Shown here: piece after piece, positions 1 to 11,846 of the stretch
Layout: each line of letters opens with the position of its first letter
Numbering within the stretch: position 1 is the first letter of the stretch
DNA from: Mycoplasma phocimorsus
GTDB lineage: Bacteria; Bacillota_I; Bacilli_A; Mycoplasmatales; Metamycoplasmataceae
Reading direction: 5' to 3'
NCBI RefSeq assembly: GCF_030077875.1
Contig: NZ_JASEJT010000007.1
Coordinates: forward strand, 124,001 to 188,000
Length of the DNA: 64,000 bases
Notes under the pieces: generated by a model
Databases searched by the model: none
Seen by the model: the letters and a program-made list of their open reading frames with translations, nothing else
What the model was told of the DNA's origin: nothing
Made by a program: the position numbers and the translations under genes

Positions 1-704
1 CTATTAAAAATAGTTTTGAAAATCATAATTTTATTACTGAATATTTTAATAATAATGAGAAACAAAATAACAGTTTTATCTCCATTATATTAGAAGCTAT
101 TAAAAATGATAATAGCGGAAAGACTGCAAAAGATTTTATTGAGTTGATTTATAGTTTAAAAATTTCTAAAGAAGAGCAGTTCAATAAAATGACAAAAGAT
201 AATTGACATAAATTTATTTTTACAGATAACTTGAATGCATGACAAAGAATAGAAACTGTTCAGTTGTTACAAAATAATATAAAAAAAACAAGAAGAAAAC
301 GTTATATTTTAGAACCTAATAATGTAAATAATTCAGATATCTTTTTTGTTTTCGAAGATATTAAAACTAAAATAAAAAATTTACAAAATGAAATTAATTT
401 ATTGAATTTTTTAAATAAATTAATTGAAATTTCAGAAATAGATGGGCAAGAAAAAACTGAAGTTATGAAATTTATTATAAAATTTGAAACAATATTAAAT
501 GACATTAATAATGGGTTGTCAAAACTTTCTAATAGACAAAAAAATAAAGAATTAAAACAAACTTTTTCTTTTTTTATTGAAATGTTGCTTTACATTATTA
601 ATAAATTAACAAAAAATAGGGGTATTGATCATATACGAAATCCATTAAGTATTAGCATGAAAGAGCTTTCAGAAATGATTACTAAATTTTTAACTAAAAA
701 TTGA
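1..704 (+). CDS. unrecognised protein, C-terminal part (5' end outside window)
   Basis: An open frame runs from the window edge (first full codon at 3) to TAA at 702-704, giving about 233 residues. In-frame TGA codons at roughly 204 and 240 are read as Trp, so the apparent start at 264 (TTG) is internal and not a real start. The visible part is Lys/Asn/Ile-rich and probably helical, with a basic cluster (KKTRRKR) near the middle. I see no signal peptide, membrane segment or catalytic motif. It ends 88 bases before rsuA on the same strand. Mollicutes often carry scpA/scpB upstream of this pseudouridine synthase, but the C-terminus does not look like ScpB, so I assign no function. Confidence 0.6.
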
Positions 705-792
705 TAATATTTTTTTACTGTTATATAACATCTTATTAATTGTAAAAACTATTTTTTAATTTCAATTATTCATTTATTAGTATTATTCATAT

Positions 793-1503
793 ATGAAAAA
801 TATAATGAGAATTGAAAAATACTTGTCTAACTATCACGGAATTTCTAGAACAAATACAAAAAAGCTAATTAGAAAGAAAAAAATTAGCGTTAATGATATC
901 ATCATTAAAACATCAATTGATATAGATATTGAAAATGATGTAATTCAAATTCAAGAATTTGAATTTAACCAAATAAAGGATAAATATATTTATATTTTAC
1001 TTAATAAACCGTTTGGTTATGTTTGCGCTAATAAAGACTCAAAAAATCCAACGGTATTTGAACTATTGGATCCTGAACTTCAATATATAAAAAATCTTCA
1101 TACTGTTGGTAGATTAGATATCGATACTGAGGGCGTATTAATAATTACTAATGATGGAAATTTAACTCACGAATTAACTTCGCCAAAAAATCATATTTTA
1201 AAGATTTATTATGTTGAAGTTGATAATGAAATTCCTTATGAATTAATTGCAAAATTTGCAAAAGGAATTAAATTTAATGATTTCACCACTAAACCAGCAT
1301 TACTTCAATTATTAGAACATGATAAAGCTCTACTTACTATTTCTGAAGGCAAATTTCATCAAGTAAAAAGAATGTTTGCTCATTTTGGGTTAAATGTAAC
1401 TTATTTAAATAGAGTTAAATTTGGCGATATTTCTGCTAAAGGTCTTACTGAAGGTGAATATCGTCTTATTGATAAAAAAGATATATTAAGTAATCTAGAG
1501 TAA
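793..1503 (+). CDS. rsuA: 16S rRNA pseudouridine synthase, RsuA/RluB family
   Basis: This 236-aa protein should isomerise a uridine in rRNA to pseudouridine; the RsuA target is U516 of 16S rRNA. An S4 RNA-binding domain occupies about residues 5-60 (IEKYLSNYHGISRTNTKKLI). The catalytic domain carries GRLDIDTEGVLIITNDG near residue 113, with the catalytic Asp in GRLD. The C-terminal block LTISEGKFHQVKRMFAHFG and the GEYR tail resemble RsuA more than RluB. Length is normal for the family. The start could be Met1 or the Met five codons later (MRIEKYL), where the S4 domain begins. It precedes secG by 40 bases on the same strand. Confidence 0.88.
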   Translation: MKNIMRIEKYLSNYHGISRTNTKKLIRKKKISVNDIIIKTSIDIDIENDVIQIQEFEFNQIKDKYIYILLNKPFGYVCANKDSKNPTVFELLDPELQYIKNLHTVGRLDIDTEGVLIITNDGNLTHELTSPKNHILKIYYVEVDNEIPYELIAKFAKGIKFNDFTTKPALLQLLEHDKALLTISEGKFHQVKRMFAHFGLNVTYLNRVKFGDISAKGLTEGEYRLIDKKDILSNLE

Positions 1504-1543
1504 TTTACTTTATAATATTTAATATTTAATTAAGGAGATTCAT

Positions 1544-1780
1544 ATGGCTATTGCATTTATTTCATTTTTAATAATTTTAAGTATATTTATTTTAATAATT
1601 AGTTTAATAATGTCGCCTGATTCTAATGCTTTTTCAGGAGCTTTAGTGGGTAGCGGTGATTTAGAACTATTTAAATTTTCAAAAGAAAGGGGATTTAAAA
1701 AATGAATTAAGTGAAGTATGTTTGCATTTGGAATTCTTCTATTTATATTAACATTATCACTTAGAATCATTACAAAATAA
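1544..1780 (+). CDS. secG: SecG, preprotein translocase subunit
   Basis: This 78-aa membrane protein is missed when TGA is taken as stop: two in-frame TGA codons encode the Trp residues of KKWIKWSMF. Residues 1-25 (MAIAFISFLIILSIFILII) and about 58-76 form two hydrophobic helices. The cytoplasmic loop contains the SecG-typical pattern Ser-Gly-Ala-Leu-x-Gly-Ser-x-Asp-Leu-Glu-Leu-Phe-Lys. SecG associates with SecYE (secY lies at 32-33 kb here) and assists SecA-driven export. A good ribosome binding site (aaggag, 1532-1537) sits before the ATG. rnr starts 2 bases after the stop; secG-rnr is a common Firmicute/Mollicute arrangement. Confidence 0.9.
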
Positions 1781-1782
1781 TA

Positions 1783-3948
1783 ATGATATTAGAACTTAAC
1801 AGAGACAATTTACAAAAATATTTAGAAGAACAGGGGCCAAAAGATTTTATTTCAATAGCTCGTTTTTTTAGAATTGACAAAAAGAATAATAAACTTTTAT
1901 CTGAGTTTTTATCGAATTTAACGATAAACCATTATATATTTCATAATAGAAAAAGTGATGAATATTATTTTATGAAATATTTAAAAACTATTAATGGAGA
2001 ATTTAAAAAGAATAAAGATCATTTTGGATTTATTTATGATGACGCCTCAGATGAAAGCTATTTTGTTGCAAAAGAGCATTTTAAAAATGCTTATGATGGC
2101 GATAATGTAATGGCAAATATTTACCAATATGGTGATAAACAAAATGCTGTAATAATTGCTTTAAATAAAAGATCACATAAGAAAATCGTGTGTAAATTAC
2201 TAACTGTTGATGGCATAAAAACATTGCAGGGTTTTTATGATACATATCGTTTTAGTAAGTTTAAAATTTCAAATTTAGAACAATATAAAGATTTAAATAA
2301 TGTTCTTGTATTAGTAAAAATTATTGGATATGAAAAAGATTTTTTAATAGCAGAAATTAATGATGTTATTGCAAAACTTGATTCTCCTACATTAAATGCT
2401 CAGGCAAAATTATTTTCACTAAATACAAATAATTCATTTAGTAAAGAAGTACTTGAAGAGGCTGCATTAATTCCTGATTTTATTTCTGAAGATGAAACTA
2501 GAAAAGATTTTAGAAATGAATTAATAGTTACAATTGATGGTGATGATACTAAAGATTTTGATGACGCTATTAGTGTATCAAAACAAGATAATTTTTACAT
2601 ATTAGGCGTTCACATTGCCGATGTTTCATTTTATGTTAAAAAAGATAGCAAAATAGATAAAGAGGCGCTTAAGCGTGGGACATCAATTTATACCGCTGAT
2701 AAAGTAATTCCAATGTTGCCTGAAAAATTATCAAATGGTATTTGTTCACTTAATCCTAATGAAGATCGTTATGCTCTTAGCGTAATTATGAAAATAGATC
2801 AAGAAGGTAATACAAGGGAAGTAAAAATTTATCCTTCTATTATTAAATCAAAATACCGCCTAACATATAATCAAGTTAACAAATATATTGAAAAGCAAAA
2901 ATCAATAAATGCTGAAGTTGATGCATTAATTAACGTTTCATATGAATTAGCTAAAATTATTAGAAAGTATAAAGAAGATGAAGGCTATGTTAATTTTGAA
3001 ATTATTGAGCCTAAAATTATTCTTAATGAAAATGGTACAGTTAAAAATATTTTAACTAAACAGGGTGGAATTAGCGAAAATATGATTGAAGATTTTATGG
3101 TTAGAACTAATGAAGAGGTAGCCAAGTTTTTAATTAAAAAGAATCTTCCTGCAGTTTTCAGAGTTCATGAAGAGCCTGAAGAAGAAAAGATTGATAATAC
3201 AAATAAACAATTAAAAATTTTAGGATTAACTTCAAAAATTGACTTTCCTTCAAATTCACTACTTTTTGCTCAAAATATAAAAGATATTTTTCAAGAATAT
3301 CATCATGAAAATAACGATATTTTAAAAATTCTTTTCCTTAGAACTATGGCTAAGGCTGTATATAGTTCTTTTAATATTGGTCATTTTGGTTTGGCATCAA
3401 AATCATATTGTCATTTTACTTCCCCAATTAGAAGATATCCTGATTTAATTGTTCATAGAATTCTTAGGGACTATTATTTTGCTAATAAAGAATGTAATAA
3501 TTTAGAGGAAACATTATTAACGCTTGATAAAATTGCAAAACAAAATTCTGAATCAGAACAAAATGCTTTAGTGGTTGAGCGCAATACTAATGATGTAAGA
3601 TATGCAGAATATTATCATTCTAAGATTGGTGAAACATTTAAAGGAATTGTTACAACAGTAAGTAAATTTGGTATGTTTATTGAATTAAATACAAAAGTGT
3701 CAGTACTTTGCCATATTAAAAATATGTTAAATGCCACTTATGAATATAATGAAGAAAAAGAAATACTACAAGCACCTGGAGCTAGAGCTTTTAAAATTGG
3801 TGATGAAGTCGAAATAACGATTGTTCAAACTAACTTAAGAGATGGAAAAATAGATTGTGTTCTTAAAGATGATTATTTAAAATATATTAATTTTATGAAT
3901 AAATTAAAAAGAGGATCAATTAGATTAAACAAAGCAAATTTTAAATAA
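1783..3948 (+). CDS. rnr: ribonuclease R (RNB-family 3'-5' exoribonuclease)
   Basis: This 721-aa hydrolytic 3'-5' exoribonuclease degrades structured RNA and is usually the main exoRNase in mycoplasmas. Cold-shock/OB-like domains occupy roughly residues 60-230. The RNB catalytic domain starts near residue 250 with DGDDTKDFDDAISV, whose Asp cluster binds the metal. SYCHFTSPIRRYPDLIVHR near residue 545 is the conserved RNB C-terminal block. An S1 domain occupies about 620-690 (GETFKGIVTTVSKFGMFIEL). Length is typical. It starts 2 bases after secG and is probably co-transcribed with it. The usual smpB partner does not follow; a dUTPase does. Confidence 0.95.
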   Translation: MILELNRDNLQKYLEEQGPKDFISIARFFRIDKKNNKLLSEFLSNLTINHYIFHNRKSDEYYFMKYLKTINGEFKKNKDHFGFIYDDASDESYFVAKEHFKNAYDGDNVMANIYQYGDKQNAVIIALNKRSHKKIVCKLLTVDGIKTLQGFYDTYRFSKFKISNLEQYKDLNNVLVLVKIIGYEKDFLIAEINDVIAKLDSPTLNAQAKLFSLNTNNSFSKEVLEEAALIPDFISEDETRKDFRNELIVTIDGDDTKDFDDAISVSKQDNFYILGVHIADVSFYVKKDSKIDKEALKRGTSIYTADKVIPMLPEKLSNGICSLNPNEDRYALSVIMKIDQEGNTREVKIYPSIIKSKYRLTYNQVNKYIEKQKSINAEVDALINVSYELAKIIRKYKEDEGYVNFEIIEPKIILNENGTVKNILTKQGGISENMIEDFMVRTNEEVAKFLIKKNLPAVFRVHEEPEEEKIDNTNKQLKILGLTSKIDFPSNSLLFAQNIKDIFQEYHHENNDILKILFLRTMAKAVYSSFNIGHFGLASKSYCHFTSPIRRYPDLIVHRILRDYYFANKECNNLEETLLTLDKIAKQNSESEQNALVVERNTNDVRYAEYYHSKIGETFKGIVTTVSKFGMFIELNTKVSVLCHIKNMLNATYEYNEEKEILQAPGARAFKIGDEVEITIVQTNLRDGKIDCVLKDDYLKYINFMNKLKRGSIRLNKANFK

Positions 3949-4044
3949 AGTAAAACTTATTTTGTTTAAAAATAAAAACATTTATTTATTTTTAATTGAA
4001 TAAGATAATAAAATTTTTAAAACTTTTATGTCTATAATTAAAAT

Positions 4045-4542
4045 ATGAATTTAAAAAAAATATTTGAAAAACAGTTAATTTTAGATGAAGCTATATTTAA
4101 TAGATCAAAAAAAATTCATAATATTCACTCTTTTGATGAAATAAAAAGACTTACAATTATTGCTTTAATTATCGAATTAGGTGAATTTATGAATGAAATT
4201 GAAACATTTAAGTATTGAAAAAAAACAAGAAAAGATAATAAATCTAAAATTCTTGATGAGCTTGCTGATGTTTTACATTTTGCTACTAGTTGGGCAATAA
4301 GAAAAAATATAGATTCAAATATAAAACCTGTAATTTATTCAGAAGATCCAAATGAACAATTTATTGAAATTATGAAATGAGTAAATAAATGGTTTGATGA
4401 AGATACTAAAGAAAATATTAAATATACAATAGAATTAATTTTTGGATTAGCATCTATGGTTGGATTTAATGACGAAGAAATAGAAGATTCATATATGAAA
4501 AAAAATCAAATAAATTTTAAAAGAATAATTGAAAACTATTAA
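4045..4542 (+). CDS. dut: dUTP diphosphatase, all-alpha (dimeric, MazG-like) type
   Basis: This 165-aa protein is hidden by two TGA-Trp codons. It fits the dimeric all-alpha dUTPase family, which hydrolyses dUTP to dUMP and keeps uracil out of DNA. The diagnostic pieces are an N-terminal helix region, ALIIELGEFMNEIETFKYWK near residues 45-64 with the metal-binding ExxE(E) motif, and the second metal motif DELADVLHF near residue 79. This is not the trimeric beta-barrel Dut. It lies 96 bases after rnr, and a strong intrinsic terminator follows the stop directly. Confidence in the fold is high; dUTP specificity rests on family resemblance. Confidence 0.82.
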
Positions 4543-4543
4543 T

Positions 4544-4574
4544 AAAAGGCCAGAAATTGTATCTGGCCTTTTAT
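4544..4574 (+). terminator. Rho-independent terminator after the dUTPase gene
   Basis: An 11-bp perfect stem (AAAAGGCCAGA / TCTGGCCTTTT) with a 7-base loop begins 1 base after the dUTPase stop codon and runs into a T stretch. It should end the rsuA-secG-rnr-dut transcript. Confidence 0.85.
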
Positions 4575-5119
4575 TAATACAATATCTTAAAAAATATAAT
4601 GTTTTTATTTTTTAAGATTACAAATAAAAACTAAAAAATTCATATTTTATTAGTTTCGTTTTTAAATGAATCAAATTTATAAATTTATTTTATTTTTTTA
4701 TTAATTTATTTTATTAGTACTATTAATTTTTGTTTGTCTACTTGTTTAATATAGTTAAATTAAATATAAATAACTTTAGCGAGTTTTTAAATAACTCTTA
4801 TTTTTAATATTAAAATGCTATTTTTAATTATAAAAATAATTAATTAAGTTAATAATAAAATATATTTTTATCTTAATTTTATTAAAAAAAACAAATTTTA
4901 TGATAATATTTTAAATAACAAACAATGACAAAATTTTAATAAAAAATTTATGCATATATTGCTAATAATCATAATTTTGCGTGTAGAAAATTTTTACTAA
5001 CTTATTTTTATAATATATATTATTAAATAAAATTGAATTGAAATATTTAATTAAATGTAAATATATTATTAAATAATTAATTATGAAATATAAAGATATT
5101 TTTAATATTAAAGGAGATC
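4575..5119 (+). promoter_or_regulatory. 545-base AT-rich intergenic region ahead of a lipoprotein gene
   Basis: No open frame of note occurs on either strand. The stretch is almost only A and T, with many TATAAT-like words, so no single promoter can be singled out. The end carries a clear ribosome binding site (aaaggag, about 5109-5115) for the lipoprotein at 5120. Confidence 0.4.
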
Positions 5120-7735
5120 ATGAAGAAAAAACAGTTATTGCTTATTTTAAGTGCAAGTTTTTTGGTATTTTCTACTTTTTCTGTTTCTTGTAATAATAAA
5201 ATAAAAGGAAAACGTAATAGCGATACTAGATTAGAAAATAATTCTTTAAGAACTGAAATAGAAAATTATATAGCTTCAACAATTCAGCTAAATACAGAAG
5301 ATATTACAGTTTATGATGCATTAGGCGGAATTACAAATTTGCAACTTAAAATAGTTAATGAAAAAAAATTTAAAGAAAAAGGCATTAGATTAGGATTTTC
5401 TAAACAGGTTATTGATTATGAAAAAGAACAACTTGCTGTTCAAATAACATATAGACAAAATGGAAAAATTGGTAAAAATCCAATTACTTTTAATATTCCA
5501 TTTGCGGATTTTAAATGAATTGATGGAAATGACTGAAGTAGAATATTTGCCGGATTAACAAAATATACAAAAATTGAACTACATGGCAAAAATGCTGATG
5601 GCAAATGAAATATTAAAATTAAAAATGCATTTGGTAAAGCTGCTGAAATTGTACAAAGTCCATATGAAGGAGAAATTCCATCAGTAGATAGGATTTCTTA
5701 TAGATTAACAGTTACAAACAGTTCAAAAGTAACAGGCAATTTTGAAGATATTACTTCAAATTACTTATTAACGGGCGGAACAATTACTAGAAATGATGTT
5801 ATTAATATTACTATTGATGATACAAATGGCAATATTAAAACTATAAAATCAGATGAAGGCATCATTCAAAAACCTGAAGATCCAAAATGGAAAGAAAATC
5901 ACAAGTTTTTAGGTTGAAGTACTCAAGAAAATGCTACAAAACCAAACATATTTATTAATGGCGAAAAAGAGCATAAATTTGTTAAACCAACAACTATTTA
6001 TGCTGTATTTGCAAAATATCCAACGCTTTTGGTTAAATTGCCTAAACTAAATTATCAAAAAGATACTATAAAAACATTGGTGTTAGGCGAAAATGGTGAA
6101 GTGACTAAAGAAAGAATTACTAAATTAATTCAAGATGGCATAGATTCTGTGAAAGATGCTAATAAATGATCATTTGATAGTGAAACATTAAAATATACAG
6201 ATTCAAGCAAAAATGAATATCCGTTTTTATTTGATGAAGATGGCGAATCAATAGTTAAATTTGAAATTGGTAAAGAATATACTTTGAATGTAAATTACAT
6301 GCATGAACCTGTTTATATCTTTAAAAAGCAAGAAACAGATGAATTTATTGGTCATATTTGAGCAAACAAAATAATTGATGAGGAGGAAATTTTATTTACT
6401 TCTCCAGTATTTAGCATTGATTTATCTAAGCAAGAAATGAAAGGCCAATATCTATTTAAAAAATTCTTTTTAGATGGCACAGAATATAAAGCAGATAAAT
6501 TATTTGATTCACAAAATAAAGATAACGAAGAAATAGTAGAATTACAATTCGAATCAACAAAACAAATTAAAATTGAAAGATCAACATTGGAATCAAATAA
6601 AGAAGTTTCAGACCAATTTTTAACACTTGATGGCAGATTAAAAGAGACATATCTTCCAAAAATTGATTTCAGTTGATATAAAGGTGAATCACCAAGAAAA
6701 TTTGATGAATCAGATGTTCAAAATAATGAAGCTTTTGATAAAAGAAGTAAAGAAGAAAAAGAAAAAGGTGTTGTTTTTGCTGGATGATATTCTGATCCTG
6801 AATTTAGAAATAAAATTATATTTAAAGACGGTTTATCAAAATACCCAATTAGAACAAATAAAATTTATCCTAAATTTACAGCTGATAAATGAGATAAAAT
6901 TCGTGATATAAGAGAAATTTTTGAAATTATATTTGAAATTGCTGAAAAATCTGCATCTACAGCTGCTAATTTTGAAGAAATTAAAAAATATGCCGATATT
7001 ACAAAAGATGCTATTAGTTTTGTAAGATGAGTAACTTATTTATTAATGGGCGGAAAAAGAACTAGCGAAGAATTCTGAAAAGGTTATGAATCTATTAATA
7101 GAATAGTTGATAAGGCATTTAATTGAAATGAAAATGATGACAATAATAATAGTGAATTTTTAAAATTAAATGGAGATAATCCTTTTAAAGGTTCTTCTTC
7201 AGTAATAGTTAATTCTATTACAAAATTTATAGAAGAAATTGCAAAAGCTGTTGTTGCTATTAATTCTACCTATGGCAATGGCGAATTTAAAGATAGTGTA
7301 TTTACTGATAAAGTGAAAAAATGAGATTTTAGCAAATTTTTAAATTCAGATAACAGCGCTAAAAAACAAAGAATTGAATTTATTAAAGTTATGGTATTAA
7401 ACGGATTGATAGAGGGAGAAAAAAATAAAAAGCTTAACATTAGTCAGGCTTTAAATTTAGATTCAGAAGGAAAGCCGGCTAAAAATAAAAAAGATTTACA
7501 CTTCTTTTTAGTGGCGCTAAATAATTTTGCTGATGCAATTGCGGGAGAGGGTGGAATTCAAGATATTATGGTAACGGCTTTTCAATTAATTAAAGACACT
7601 AAAAAGGAAAAAGCTTTTCAAATTGCTAAAACAACAATTAAGTTGGCAGGTGATATTTCTAACTTTATTACAAAATTATATACTTCAATAGAGGTTTTAT
7701 TAAATCCAGATAAATATGAAAAACAAACAAATTAA
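5120..7735 (+). CDS. large surface lipoprotein with two InlB B-repeat-like modules
   Basis: The frame runs through many TGA-Trp codons to TAA at 7733-7735, giving 871 aa. The N-terminus is a lipoprotein signal: MKKKQ, a hydrophobic stretch, then a lipobox with Cys at about residue 24 (FSTFSVSC), so the mature protein should be tethered to the outer face of the membrane. Two segments match the Listeria-Bacteroides (InlB B, Flg_new) repeat. These are about residues 258-298 (KFLGWSTQENATKPNIF followed by TTIYAVF) and about 551-583 (GVVFAGWYSDPEFRNKIIF followed by KIYPKF). The last ~280 residues look mainly helical. The gene stands alone between terminators with its own RBS. The ligand is unknown; adhesion or surface display is inferred from the architecture only. 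Confidence 0.85.
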
Positions 7736-7840
7736 AAAAGCAAGCACTTATTTATTTTTTGTAACTAATTTGCATATGATTTTATTTTTTTAAAAGATAT
7801 CAATTTTTTATAATTTATTTTTAAGTTAAATAGTCATTTA

Positions 7841-7870
7841 AAAAGCTAGAAATAACTTCTAGCTTTTTAT
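7841..7870. terminator. bidirectional terminator between convergent genes
   Basis: An 11-bp stem (AAAAGCTAGAA / TTCTAGCTTTT) with a 5-base loop is flanked by an A run on the left and a T run on the right. It can stop both the lipoprotein transcript (+) and the gltX-side transcript (-). Confidence 0.8.
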
Positions 7871-8258
7871 TAGTCCAATATCTCAAGAGAAATTGTAATA
7901 TTGCCCATTTTTCTTTCTCCATCAAAAAGCGTATAAGAAAAGCTTTTATGTTTTTCTGTAATATTTAAAGATGTTAAATGTGTATGCAAGTAGGCTTTAA
8001 ACTTATTTTTCCCATCATAAATAGTATATTCATTTGCAATTTTCTGATTTAATTCAAATAATAGGGTACTAACGCCAGCAATTAAATTTACTTTAGTTGC
8101 AGAAAATTCAAATCTGTTAATTAATTTAGATTTAGGATCAATAAATTCATAAACTTCAAATTCAATGTCCTTATCAATAAACGTATCTTGTGTGTAAGGT
8201 ACATTAAATTCAATTTTTGCCCTTTCATCTTGAAACATGTCATTTATACTTTTAAATT

Positions 8259-8268
<10 letters not shown>
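7870..8268 (-). CDS. YwiB/DUF1934-like small beta-barrel protein (tentative)
   Basis: This 132-aa protein has alternating hydrophobic strands and no signal peptide or membrane segment. The C-terminal pattern [22 protein letters not shown] resembles the end of DUF1934/YwiB proteins, calycin-like barrels of unknown function. The start codon overlaps the last ten bases of gltX (which ends TGA-CTT-TAA), so the two genes are translationally coupled. It is the last gene of the minus-strand operon and its stop touches the bidirectional terminator. The family assignment rests on pattern only and could be wrong. Confidence 0.6.
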
Positions 8269-9659
<1,391 letters not shown>

Positions 9660-9710
9660 ATAAATATTTTACTTTATTTGTAATTTTTTAAACATAAAAC
9701 AAAAAGAAAC

Positions 9711-11240
9711 CTATATGGCTTCTTCAAGTGAAGTTTGAACAACTTCTACATATTTTTTAATTCTTTTCTTATAATTTGATTTATCTTTTTTAAAATCTTT
9801 ATTTATAGTAAAGTAAACTTCATATTTTTCAAAAATAAAATTATAAGCAATCAAAATTGTTGAATTTTCATTAGGAATTCTTATTAATATTAATTGATCA
9901 TGAAAAGCTGATGTAATATTTTGAACTTCAATAATATATTCACACTCATAAGCTGAAAAATTATTTTTAATACTATCAAGCAACTTATCAATTTCTCTAA
10001 ATTTAATATTAAAAACTTTAACTAATTCATAATAATTTCCATATAATTTTGTTAAATTTTTTCATTTAAAAAACATGCTTATATTTTGGTTTTTTAAATA
10101 ATTAATATATAAAATATATTTAAAAATAAATGCAACTATATCATTTTTATATTGTTTAATTCCTATATTAGCAAAATCTTTAACTAAAAATAGTTTAGAA
10201 TCATCAAGATTTGAAACTTGTTTTATTTTAGGAAATCTTAAAAATAATTTATCAAAATATGCATTAAATGAGGGATCTAAAAATAAATAAGACATATCTT
10301 CCGCTTTTAACTCATTTATATAATAATCAAGATAAGAAATAACTAAAAAGTTTGGATCAATTTTGGCATATGAGTCATCAATATTTAGTTTTAAACTAAT
10401 TTGATTAAAATTATTATTTAATTTTAAAATAATATCTGGTTTTTTAATTCAGTAAATATAAATATAATTAATAAATTTTTTCAAAAAATTGCTTCCATTT
10501 GAAGGGGTAAATAAAATTTTATATTTACTAAGTTTTAATAATTTTTTTAAGGTGTCATCAAAGTGTTCATTATTTCTTTCTATAACAATATTAATTAATG
10601 GTTCGTCATATAAAAAGCTTCCTGAAAGATTTTTTATAGAATTTTCAATATAATCTTCTTCAATTAAATTTTGATTAATATGAACAAAACGTTCATCACT
10701 AATTACTGCTTGAACAGTTTGCGCTTTATTATATTCATTCAATGTATTAATAAGAATGCTTTTAGCAATTGGCTTGCCATTTTCAAAAATTCTTATATAT
10801 GTGTAATCTTTTTCAGTAGAGGCATGAATAATATAATCCGCTCTAATTCTTTTTATATACGTATTTAAAAAAATAATTGATGTACGTTTTTTATTTTCAG
10901 CAATATATGCAAACCCTTTATTTTGTGTAATTTTCGAACAAGTTAAATCGTAATAGAAAGATGGGTTTTTTAAATTTTGTAATACAATAATATTTTTATT
11001 TGTTAAATCAATATTTTTAAAAAAATTATCAATAAAAATTGTATAAGTTAACTTATTAAAATTGCCAAAACCATGCGTTTGATTAAAAATTACTAAATTA
11101 TTATTCGAAATAACAAATGATTTAAAAAAGAATGATAAAAATTTAGGATTATTAACTTGTTTGGCTATAGAATTTTTTTTCGCTTCTGTTCAATAATTTA
11201 ACCAAAAATCAGTTAAATTTTCTTCTCTTTGGAAATCCAT
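9711..11240 (-). CDS. degenerate phosphohexomutase-like protein (phosphomannomutase fold, metal loop lost)
   Basis: One continuous 509-aa frame appears once TGA is read as Trp (ATG at 11238-11240, TAG at 9711-9713). I matched it by eye to mycoplasma phosphomannomutase/phosphoglucomutase. HGFGNFNKLT stands where the enzyme has its FGTAG..R..G..N.LN..T start of domain 1. DYIIHASTEKDYTYIRIFE stands where the phosphoserine loop TASHNPKEYNGIKVY occurs. KPDIILKLNNNFNQISLKL stands where the metal-binding DPDADR segment occurs. The Ser may survive in HAS, but the flanking His-Asn-Pro and all metal-binding Asp residues are gone, so mutase activity is unlikely. The frame is intact, so the gene is kept. 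It sits between the YtpR-like gene (2-base gap) and gltX. The relationship is inferred by eye. Confidence 0.6.
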
Positions 11241-11242
11241 AA

Positions 11243-11803
11243 TTAATAAATCCCATCTTTTAATTTATCTAAATCATTTTCATTAGTTAAAAGCGTTTTA
11301 GAATCTATATTATAAATTGATTTCTCTCCTAAAAGCATTGCTTCAGAAAATAATCCAGCAATCGTTCCCTCTTGTAAGATACTGCCATCATAAAGTAATG
11401 CTCCTGGCAAACCAATTCAATATGTATTGTTTATTTCTACATCTTCTCTATTTGTTACAAGTTGATAAATTTTATTCTTACTTTGAACTTTTATTTCATA
11501 TAAATTCTTTTTGTTCTCATTTTGAACTTTAGAAATTAAAATTCCAAAATCATAAAATATTGAACTAGATAAATCATAGTTTTCTAATTGTTTTATTATA
11601 ATATCTGGAAGTTTATCTATCAACTGAAATCTAATATTTTCATTTGAATTTAAATCAATAATACTATAAACCTTATGTTCATAATGTTGAACAATTAAGT
11701 TATTAATTTTACTAGTTTCTAATTGTAAAATGCCTTTACTATTATTTAAAATATATACTAAAGTATTGCTAAAATTGTTACAAACGTTTAATTTAATTAT
11801 CAT
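11243..11803 (-). CDS. YtpR-like protein with a C-terminal tRNA-binding (EMAP/PheT-N) domain
   Basis: This 186-aa protein includes one TGA-Trp; the true stop is TAA at 11243-11245. The N-terminal half corresponds to the short YtpR leader, with the segment VYSIIDLNSNENI matching its 'GYNIFN' strand. From about residue 85 the pattern follows the tRNA-binding OB fold. YQLVTNREDVEINNTYWIGL aligns with the family's QIVCGAPNVDAGQHVVVA, and GSILQEGTIAGLFSEAMLLG aligns with GMVIKPSALRGVDSFGMLCS. Proteins of this family bind tRNA or nucleic acid without a synthetase domain. It is first in the minus-strand operon with the mutase-like gene and gltX, a context that fits a tRNA-linked role. Confidence 0.7.
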
Positions 11804-11846
11804 TATTTAATTATAAATTAATTAAATTTATATAAAATAATATTAT

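Noticed and set aside
264-704. Independent 146-aa gene starting at TTG 264
   Set aside because: The frame is open upstream to the window edge with TGA as Trp, so 264 is an internal codon.
1540-1770. Minus-strand 76-aa ORF
   Set aside because: It is the exact shadow of secG, which has an RBS, the right length and SecG motifs on the plus strand.
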